7,062 nucleotides of DNA from Pseudomonadota bacterium (GTDB lineage: Bacteria > Pseudomonadota > Alphaproteobacteria > Sphingomonadales > SMXR01): the NCBI GenBank assembly GCA_022568115.1, contig JADFFP010000062.1, positions 1 through 7,062 on the forward strand. The letters are read 5' to 3'. The position numbers and the translations under genes are program-made. The first letter of the stretch is position 1. Each line of letters begins with the position of its first letter. The notes beneath the pieces are model-generated. The model made no database searches, was not told the DNA's origin, and saw only the letters and a program-made list of their open reading frames with translations. Of the stretch, positions 1 to 5,096 are shown one piece after another.

Positions 1-653
1 CCCTCGGCCCTGAGATTGATGTCCCGGCGCCCGGTCTGGATGTGATGAGCCTGCGCGCCCGCAGAACCGATTTCCTGCGCCATATCAGAAACGTCGAATA
101 CGAAGAGGGCTCGGCTTACGTCGGCGAAGATAAACGCTACTACCGCTCGTCCGGGACCTCGTTCTCGGCGCCGATCGTCAGTGGCATCGCCTCACTGATT
201 TTCTCCATGAACCCGGACCTGACCAACGTCGAGGTCAAGCGCATGATCCTGAACTCGGCCCGCGATGTCGAGCTTCCGGGCCGCGACCAGTTCACCGGCC
301 ATGGCGTAGTGGATGCGGTTGCCGCGCTTCGCGCCGATCCGGCGTTTGAAATTGTGGCGGATATTACCGCTGTTTCCGCGGTCCAGGATGCCGCCGGCCA
401 GATTTCGGTCGATGTCCGGGGTACCGCGTCCGCCAATGACTTTGATTATGCAGAGGTTTCAATTGGCATCGGCGAGGCCCCCTCGGAGTGGAAACAGGTG
501 GGCGAGCGCATCAACGCCCCGGTGTTCGGCGCCGGGTTGGTGCAAATCCCGGCTGATGAATTCCGCGCCGCCCCGGTGTGGACTGTTCGCGTAATTGTGA
601 TCCATAAAAACGGGCAAATGAGGGAGGAATGGTTTACACTGCGGCTGGGATAA
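1..653 (+). CDS. Subtilisin-family (S8) serine protease, C-terminal part with beta-rich tail domain (5' end outside window)
   Basis: The reading frame is open from the first complete codon at base 3, so the gene enters from the left; a GTG at 42 and ATG at 45 are internal. Of the 216 visible residues, about 1-109 are the end of a peptidase S8 catalytic domain. The stretch VPAPGLDV resembles the conserved APG segment of subtilases, and GTSFSAPIVSG contains the nucleophile serine (residue 53, codon 159-161). The closing GHGVVDAVAAL is the usual last helix of the fold. The Asp and His of the catalytic triad would lie upstream and cannot be checked. Residues about 115-216 are beta-rich, ending in WTVRVIVIHKNGQ, and look like an Ig- or FN3-like domain appended to many exported subtilases. 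The product is probably exported (inference; the N-terminus is not visible). The stop at 651-653 is followed 37 bases later by the next gene, suggesting cotranscription. Confidence 0.9.
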   Translation, partial: LGPEIDVPAPGLDVMSLRARRTDFLRHIRNVEYEEGSAYVGEDKRYYRSSGTSFSAPIVSGIASLIFSMNPDLTNVEVKRMILNSARDVELPGRDQFTGHGVVDAVAALRADPAFEIVADITAVSAVQDAAGQISVDVRGTASANDFDYAEVSIGIGEAPSEWKQVGERINAPVFGAGLVQIPADEFRAAPVWTVRVIVIHKNGQMREEWFTLRLG

Positions 654-690
654 CTTAGTCTCGGCAGACACAGCAATACAGGAGGATATA

Positions 691-1371
691 ATGAAACACG
701 CCGTTTGTTTGATTTTCCTGGTTCTTTTTTCTTTTACCCCCGCATCTTCCATGGCCCAGGGCAATGTTTCACTTTTTGAAAACCGAAGCAGCAATGAGGT
801 TGAACCCATCAACATGGCCAAAATTACAAAAATTTTCCCCCAGATTATGCATTATGGGTATGCCGGCAAAGTGCTGGTCACGTTTGATATCGATCTTTCC
901 GGAGTTCCCCACAACACCCGGATACTGGAGGCGACCCGCAAGGTTATTTTCGACGGGGCGGCGGAAAAATTGGTGAACAAGTTCAGGTTTGAACCGGGCC
1001 ATGCCCGGCAAGCTGTTCCCTATGAGATCACCTTTTGCCTGAAGGGCGACCGGATCACCCCGGTCTTGTGTGATATCCAGTTCGAGCGCATCGGCGGCCC
1101 GGCCGATCCCAAGGTGACGGTTTATTCCATCCCCTATTATAATACCTATGCCGTTAGGAAAGCGATTTGCGGAAATGTTGTGGTTCGTTTTAATGTTGAT
1201 AAAGCCGGGTTGGTACAAAAGGAAAGAATAGTTTCGTCCTCCCGCCCGGGGCAGTTTGAGATTAGCCTCAAGCGCTCGCTGGTTCGTTTCAGGTTTGAAA
1301 AGGGCAACCCGCAAAAAGGGATCGAATACAAGGTCAGCTTCAGCTTGCCAGGGAGGTGCAAAGCGCCGTAA
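691..1371 (+). CDS. Exported protein with two tandem TonB_C-like domains
   Basis: This 226-residue protein begins with a typical signal peptide (MKH, hydrophobic core, probable cleavage after A22 in SSMA-Q), so it should be secreted to the periplasm. The rest is two TonB C-terminal-like alpha/beta units. The first, about residues 44-116, shows GKVLVTFDIDLSG, then AAEKLVNKFRFEPG. The second, about 150-220, shows GNVVVRFNVDKAG, then SLVRFRFEKG. In classical TonB this fold contacts outer-membrane receptors, but the membrane anchor and long proline-rich spacer of TonB are absent, so energy transduction is unlikely. After the signal peptide there are four cysteines (C116, C127, C160, C223), all with counterparts in the next gene's product. 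The start is fixed by GGAGG at 681-685, five bases before ATG. Base composition drops sharply compared with the protease gene. The fold call is fairly secure; the function is unknown. Confidence 0.85.
   Translation: MKHAVCLIFLVLFSFTPASSMAQGNVSLFENRSSNEVEPINMAKITKIFPQIMHYGYAGKVLVTFDIDLSGVPHNTRILEATRKVIFDGAAEKLVNKFRFEPGHARQAVPYEITFCLKGDRITPVLCDIQFERIGGPADPKVTVYSIPYYNTYAVRKAICGNVVVRFNVDKAGLVQKERIVSSSRPGQFEISLKRSLVRFRFEKGNPQKGIEYKVSFSLPGRCKAP
1165..1368 (+). repeat. Duplicated coding segment, copy 1 (second TonB_C unit; copy 2 at 2376-2579)
   Basis: This segment encodes the last 68 residues of the first TonB_C protein. It aligns without gaps to 2376-2579 in the next gene, with 43 of 68 residues identical by hand count. 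The best-conserved DNA block is 1318-1358 against 2529-2569, with 37 of 41 bases identical. It is a divergent tandem gene duplication, not a mobile repeat. Confidence 0.8.
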
Positions 1372-1403
1372 AAGTAGCTTTAAATTTTCTGCTGGAGGAT
1401 CAT

Positions 1404-2582
1404 ATGCGCAAATGTATGAAACGCTATGCAATACATTTTTCGGTTTTTGCATTATTGGCTCTGTTTTTACCCCTGGCATCCCAGGCCCAGACGGGAGACG
1501 AGACCCTTGATCAGCACCTGACAGACCTGCAGGGAACCCCACCGAAAAGTCTTTCAGAGAAGGTATTGCAGGAAACCATCATCCAGATGGTGCAAAACAT
1601 GCCCGCCCCACCGGCAACCCCGAGTGAAGCCCGGCGTTTTTTAATCCGCGGGGAAACCGCCCTTGAAATGATCCCGGGAAAAGAGGGGTTCAGAAGGGCT
1701 GCTGTGGAATTTCGTGAGGCTACCCGGGCGGCCCCCTGGCTGGCCGAAGCCCATTTCAAGCTGGGTCAGGCGGAAGAAAAAGCAGGTGATCCTGCCGCGG
1801 CCATTTCTTCCTACCAGCTTTACCTGAGAGCCGCTCCCGGGGCGCCGGACGCAATGGATCTTGAGGCTAAAATTTTCAAGCTTGAATATCAGCTTGAGAT
1901 CGGCGTCAGCATGTCTGTAACCCCGCCCAAAGTTGCCAGTCCGCCCCCTGCCCCGGAAATTTCGGGACGAGAGCTACTGTTCTATATTCGGCCCCCTTCA
2001 ACCCCTGAGCCGAAGAACATTAAAAGCATCGCCAGCGATTTTCGCTATCTGGCGAAATACACGCACGCAGGCAAGGCGCTGGTGGAGTTTGATATTGATG
2101 AAAAAGGGAAAACAGCGAATTTCAGAATTATCAAAACCAGCCGCCAGGATATTTATGAAGGTATCATCAGCAAGGTGGTCCGGAAGTTTCGATTTCCCTC
2201 CAATGCACCGCAAATGAGGGTTCGCTATGATTTGACCCTTTGCTTGAAAAGCGACCGGATTTCCCCGATTTTGTGCGACATCAATTTTGAGAACGTCAAT
2301 GATGGCACCGGCGGTTCCCCCGCTCTTGTGGCCTATGTGATCCCCTTATATACCCAGAACGCGGCAAATAAGGGCATTTGCGGGAACGTGGTAATGCGTT
2401 TTGATGTCGATAGCAACGGCGTGGTCCAAAACCAGGAAGTTGTCTCAGCGTCCCGCTCCGGACAGTTCGAGATTAATATCAAGAGCGCCCTCGCCAACTT
2501 TAAATTTGCAAAGGGCAAGCCGGCCCAGGGGATCGAATACAAAATCAGCTTTAGCTTGCCGGGGAGGTGTGAATCACCGTAG
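1404..2582 (+). CDS. Exported TPR protein with two tandem TonB_C-like domains, paralogue of the upstream gene
   Basis: The 392-residue product has a signal peptide with probable cleavage after A28 (ASQA-Q). Residues about 75-150 form a helical TPR-like region, seen in FRRAAVEFREATRAAPWLAEA and the following GQAEEKAGDPAAAISSYQLYL. A proline-rich linker follows at about 173-187. Two TonB_C-like units lie at about 203-281 (GKALVEFDIDEKG, KVVRKFRF) and 309-388 (GNVVMRFDVDSNG, ALANFKFAKG). The last 68 residues match the upstream protein without gaps at 43 positions. Cysteines C280, C291, C326 and C389 match those of the paralogue. The frame opens earlier at a GTG (1356), but that lies inside the upstream gene; ATG 1404 has GGAGG at 1394-1398 with the same five-base spacing as its neighbour and starts directly before the signal peptide. 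TPR and TonB_C are both protein-binding modules, so a periplasmic scaffold or adaptor is a reasonable inference; no enzymatic motif was seen. Confidence 0.87.
   Translation: MRKCMKRYAIHFSVFALLALFLPLASQAQTGDETLDQHLTDLQGTPPKSLSEKVLQETIIQMVQNMPAPPATPSEARRFLIRGETALEMIPGKEGFRRAAVEFREATRAAPWLAEAHFKLGQAEEKAGDPAAAISSYQLYLRAAPGAPDAMDLEAKIFKLEYQLEIGVSMSVTPPKVASPPPAPEISGRELLFYIRPPSTPEPKNIKSIASDFRYLAKYTHAGKALVEFDIDEKGKTANFRIIKTSRQDIYEGIISKVVRKFRFPSNAPQMRVRYDLTLCLKSDRISPILCDINFENVNDGTGGSPALVAYVIPLYTQNAANKGICGNVVMRFDVDSNGVVQNQEVVSASRSGQFEINIKSALANFKFAKGKPAQGIEYKISFSLPGRCESP
2376..2579 (+). repeat. Duplicated coding segment, copy 2 (second TonB_C unit; copy 1 at 1165-1368)
   Basis: This is the counterpart of the segment at 1165-1368. 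It runs from the ICGNVV motif to the terminal PGRC-x-x-P. The near-identical end (GIEYK-[VI]-SFSLPGRC) stands out against weaker similarity in the N-terminal TonB_C unit, so this part is under stronger constraint or has been homogenised. Confidence 0.8.
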
Positions 2583-2615
2583 GTTGTATTGCTAGTTAAC
2601 AGAGGAAGGTAAAAT

Positions 2616-2646
2616 AAAAAAGGCGCCAGGCGCGGTGCCTTTTTTT
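2616..2646. terminator. Rho-independent terminator, probably bidirectional, between convergent genes
   Basis: AGGCGCC (2621-2627) pairs with GGTGCCT (2634-2640), including one G-T pair, around the six-base loop AGGCGC. The stem is extended by an A-run on the left (2616-2620) and a run of seven T on the right (2640-2646). On the plus strand this is a GC hairpin followed by a U-tract, 33 bases after the TPR-TonB_C stop codon. On the minus strand the A-rich left flank (2611-2620) gives a U-rich tail, so it could also end the transcript of the membrane-protein gene that stops at 2662. Confidence 0.85.
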
Positions 2647-2661
2647 GTCTGAAAGCTGGAA

Positions 2662-3063
2662 TTATTTTTGATACAGCAGTGATAAAACCACCCCGGCGCC
2701 GACATAGCCAATTCCATCGCTTATGATTGCAACGAAAGTTGGGGCTAGCCCCCAGGGCTGGATCGCATAAAACAAAAGGTAGAGGCCGGCGATAAACCAG
2801 GTAATGAGCAAACCAAAGCGCACCCCCTCGCCAATTCCCTTGGCTTCATAATTCCGGGTAAAGATATAGCCGAGCGCGAAGCCCTGAACGAGCATTGAAA
2901 CAACAATGGCCCACATAATTTCTTCACCTTCCACGCGCATAAGGCCGGGGGCTGTATTGGCGACCCAGTAATCCATCAGGACAATTGCATTGGCGACGAA
3001 ACCATAGAAATATAGCCATACGGCCGCCCCCAGCGAGGCGATAACGTATTTATTGATGTTCAT
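2662..3063 (-). CDS. Small four-helix membrane protein of unknown function
   Basis: The 133-residue product is strongly hydrophobic. Four probable membrane helices are visible at about residues 6-29, 49-69, 83-103 and 108-131. Between helices 2 and 3 is a short polar loop (TRNYEAKGIGEGVRFG) carrying several of the few charges; the loop between helices 1 and 2 holds R43, E45, E47 and E48. I recall similar uncharacterised bacterial membrane proteins with a KGIGEG-RFG loop, but cannot assign a named family. The start is supported by AAGGGGG at 3070-3076, six bases before ATG. It lies 25 bases downstream of the propeller lipoprotein gene on the same strand, so the two are probably cotranscribed. 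No catalytic or transport motif is seen. Confidence 0.8.
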   Translation of the reverse strand: MNINKYVIASLGAAVWLYFYGFVANAIVLMDYWVANTAPGLMRVEGEEIMWAIVVSMLVQGFALGYIFTRNYEAKGIGEGVRFGLLITWFIAGLYLLFYAIQPWGLAPTFVAIISDGIGYVGAGVVLSLLYQK

Positions 3064-3088
3064 GATAGTCCCCCTTATCGGTTAAAGT

Positions 3089-4093
3089 TTAATCAGGCAA
3101 TTCGGCCCGGCCCAGGGTATTGGCATCGGTGCCGAACCAGATGCTGTTGGTGGGCGGGTGATAGATCATGTGGCGCACCGCCCCGCCGCCGCTTTCAATC
3201 TCCGTGATGGAGAAGAAACTCTCATTTTCAGGATCAAAGCCGATGAACCGGTTGGGCTCAGGCCCAACCTCGACAAACCAGATGCGGTCTTTGGCGTCCA
3301 CCGCCATGCCGTAGGGTTTGGCGCCATTGCCTGAGGGCATCGGCCATTCTTTGAAATCCCCATCGTCCGGGTCATAACGGCCGAGATACCCCCCCGCATA
3401 ATCCACATACCAGATCATGCCGTCCGAGGTGGCCTCGATGCGGCGCGGCCGGGCGCCATCCCGCGGCAGTTCAATCTCACTCAAGACCAGGGTTTCCAGG
3501 TCAATGGTGGCGATTTTATTGGTTCCGAACAGGGCAATCCAGGGAATGCCGTCCTGATCAACGGTAATGCCATAGGGCCGGGCGCCAAGGGTCGGGACCG
3601 GGAAAATTCTCAAGGTAAGACTGGTTTTATCCAACAGCCCGATCGAGTTCGCCCCTTGGGCGGTGAACCAGATATTGCCTTTTCCGTCCTCGATCAGGGT
3701 GTGAGGGTCAAAGGCGTCCGCCGGCATTTGGATGGTGGTCAGGCCGCCGTCGGGGGTAAACCGCCCGATCCAGCCCATAACGTTGCCGGCGTACCAGGCG
3801 GCGCCTTCATCATCGACAATAATATTGTGGGGGCCGGAACCTTCCGCCAGCTGGATTTGGGTAAATTCCTCCAGCGCCGGGTTAAAATAGGCCAGATAAC
3901 CGTCCCTTTGGCCGACAAACCAGATTTTATCGGGGCCCTCGACAAACGGATCGCGGGGGCGCGAGGCTTCCCACGGCACCAGCCATTCGGTCAGAGTGAC
4001 CTCGCTGCGGGCCTCTTCCCGGGGCGCTTCCCCGGAACAGCCTGCCAGCAGGGCCAGTGGCGCAAGGACAATCAAAAGCCGTTTCAATATCAT
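3089..4093 (-). CDS. Lipoprotein seven-bladed beta-propeller, Vgb (streptogramin B lyase)-like family
   Basis: The 334-residue product starts with a lipoprotein signal peptide: hydrophobic core, then LLAGC with acylated cysteine C19. Serine at +2 predicts outer-membrane sorting. The rest is seven repeats of about 42-47 residues, each centred on a [DG]-x-[IA]-W-[FYI] core (W58, W100, W142, W185, W228, W272, W319), often preceded by a P-[HY]-x-I-type strand. This is the pattern of Vgb-like propellers. As I recall, true streptogramin lyase uses a His and Glu 14 residues apart in one blade. Here the blade with the matching Glu (E275) has Tyr261 at the His position, and no other blade has the pair. 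Antibiotic lyase activity is therefore doubtful; a surface or periplasmic binding role, or a different lyase, is more likely. The frame extends 46 codons further upstream, but ATG 4093 fits the signal peptide and has AGGGAG at 4100-4105. Confidence 0.87.
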   Translation of the reverse strand: MILKRLLIVLAPLALLAGCSGEAPREEARSEVTLTEWLVPWEASRPRDPFVEGPDKIWFVGQRDGYLAYFNPALEEFTQIQLAEGSGPHNIIVDDEGAAWYAGNVMGWIGRFTPDGGLTTIQMPADAFDPHTLIEDGKGNIWFTAQGANSIGLLDKTSLTLRIFPVPTLGARPYGITVDQDGIPWIALFGTNKIATIDLETLVLSEIELPRDGARPRRIEATSDGMIWYVDYAGGYLGRYDPDDGDFKEWPMPSGNGAKPYGMAVDAKDRIWFVEVGPEPNRFIGFDPENESFFSITEIESGGGAVRHMIYHPPTNSIWFGTDANTLGRAELPD

Positions 4094-4187
4094 CTTTAAC
4101 TCCCTGGATTTGCTTTTCGGACAAGCAAGGTTAAAATGGTACGCCCGAGGCAAAGATGTGTAAAGGGGAACAACAACAGGACCGGCA
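4094..4187. promoter_or_regulatory. Divergent control region between propeller lipoprotein and phosphodiesterase genes
   Basis: This 94-base gap separates two divergent genes and must hold both promoters. For the minus-strand gene, TTTACA (read leftward, 4164-4159) and TACCAT (4141-4136) are 17 bases apart, a fair sigma-70-type match with a leader of about 35 bases. For the plus-strand gene, TAAAAT at 4132-4137 is a possible -10 with a poor -35 (TTGCTT, 4110-4115, 16-base spacer). The two -10 candidates overlap. These are by-eye matches only. Confidence 0.35.
4110..4128. repeat. Perfect 6+6 inverted repeat, candidate operator
   Basis: TTGCTT and AAGCAA are exact reverse complements separated by seven bases (TTCGGAC). 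The repeat lies between the ribosome binding site and the candidate start point of the minus-strand lipoprotein gene, and overlaps the weak -35 of the plus-strand gene. A protein bound here could affect both directions. A short hairpin in the lipoprotein mRNA leader is an alternative. Confidence 0.4.
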
Positions 4188-5096
4188 ATGGCAATTTTTC
4201 CGACACTGACCGGGGCAAGGCCCAAAATCATTGCCCATCGCGGGGCTTCGGGTTACATGCCCGAACATACCCTTGAGGGGTATGCATTGGCGATCGATTT
4301 GGGCGCCGATTATATCGAGCCCGACCTGGTATTTACCAGCGACGGGCGGCTGGTAGTCCGTCATGACGTTTATCTTTCCGCTTCCACCAATATCTCGAAA
4401 ATCCCTTCATTTCAGAAGCGCAAGCGCCATTCCAAAAGGTTCGGCATCAGCGACTGGTTTGTTGGTGACTTTACCTATAAGGAAATCAAGACCCTGAAAG
4501 CCCGCCAGGCGTTTCCCGGGCGCTCAAAGGATTACGACGACAAATTTTCGATTCCGGCGTTTGCGGATGTGCTGCGGCTGGCGCATGAAAAATCAAAGCA
4601 AAAGGGCCGCCCGGTCGGGGTCTATCTGGAAACCAAAAAGCCGGCTTATTACCGGAAACGCGGCCTTGATTTTGCTCCCGTGATTTTAAATGCCTTAAAA
4701 GACTTTAACCTTGAACGGGCCGTGGACCAAGTTGTGATCCAGTCGTTTGATCCCCGGATCCTGATGCGTTTGTCAAAGATGACTGAACTGCCGCTGGTAT
4801 TATTGCTGAAAGAGAATTTCAAATGGCCCGTCCTGATGCCGCTGATTGCCAGGTTTGCCGCCGGCATCGGGCCCGCCAAGAAGCTTCTGGTGAGGGAGGG
4901 GAAGACCACCGGTTTGCTTGAACGGGCCCACCAGGCGGGGCTTCAGGTCCACCCCTATACTTTCCGCAATGACGCGGTGGGTGAGGGTTTCAAGGATATT
5001 GAGGCGGAGTTGGCGTTTTATTTCAAGCTCGGAGCCGATGCGCTTTTCACGGATTTTACCGACACCGCGGTCGCGGTTCGCAAGTCTCTAGGCTAA
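4188..5096 (+). CDS. GlpQ-like glycerophosphodiester phosphodiesterase, probably cytoplasmic
   Basis: This enzyme would hydrolyse glycerophosphodiesters to glycerol 3-phosphate and an alcohol, as in phospholipid headgroup recycling. The 302 residues show the GDPD signature: HRGASGYMPEHT with catalytic H17 and R18, the metal ligands E44 and D46 in IEPD, and the second catalytic histidine H59 in VRHD. YLETKKP supplies E148, the likely third metal ligand. VHPYTFRND (254-262) and GADALFTDF (282-290) close the TIM barrel. The segment at about 64-123, with FVGDFTYKEIKTL, resembles the GlpQ branch. Unlike secreted GlpQ enzymes, there is no signal peptide. ATG 4188 is the only usable ATG because an in-frame stop sits at 4161; its ribosome binding site is weak (AGGA, 4178-4181). 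The 3' end overlaps convergent hutI by four bases. The family call is firm; the exact substrate is not known. Confidence 0.92.
   Translation: MAIFPTLTGARPKIIAHRGASGYMPEHTLEGYALAIDLGADYIEPDLVFTSDGRLVVRHDVYLSASTNISKIPSFQKRKRHSKRFGISDWFVGDFTYKEIKTLKARQAFPGRSKDYDDKFSIPAFADVLRLAHEKSKQKGRPVGVYLETKKPAYYRKRGLDFAPVILNALKDFNLERAVDQVVIQSFDPRILMRLSKMTELPLVLLLKENFKWPVLMPLIARFAAGIGPAKKLLVREGKTTGLLERAHQAGLQVHPYTFRNDAVGEGFKDIEAELAFYFKLGADALFTDFTDTAVAVRKSLG

Noticed and set aside
459..821. 120-codon open frame on the minus strand
   Set aside because: It spans the protease 3' end, the gap and the next gene start antisense to all of them, and shows no domain.
1356..1403. GTG-initiated N-terminal extension of the TPR-TonB_C protein
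   Set aside because: It begins inside the upstream gene, would put 16 residues before the signal peptide, and ATG 1404 has a well-spaced GGAGG.
769..1542. 257-codon open frame on the minus strand
   Set aside because: It lies antisense to the first TonB_C gene and the start of the second, has no recognisable domain, and the plus-strand genes there have signal peptides and strong ribosome binding sites.
691..2582. True TonB energy transducers
   Set aside because: No N-terminal membrane anchor with the usual long proline-rich spacer; both have cleavable signal peptides, and neither neighbour resembles ExbB or ExbD.
3089..4093. Streptogramin-resistance gene
   Set aside because: The fold matches, but the His-Glu pair remembered for Vgb catalysis is missing and the protein is an exported lipoprotein, unlike a cytoplasmic drug-inactivating enzyme.
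3656..4099. 147-codon open frame on the plus strand
   Set aside because: It is antisense to the propeller gene, whose seven-repeat structure is unmistakable, and its translation matches no family I know.
4094..4231. 46-codon N-terminal extension of the propeller lipoprotein
   Set aside because: It would bury the lipobox signal peptide about 60 residues in and overlap the divergent phosphodiesterase start; ATG 4093 has its own ribosome binding site.
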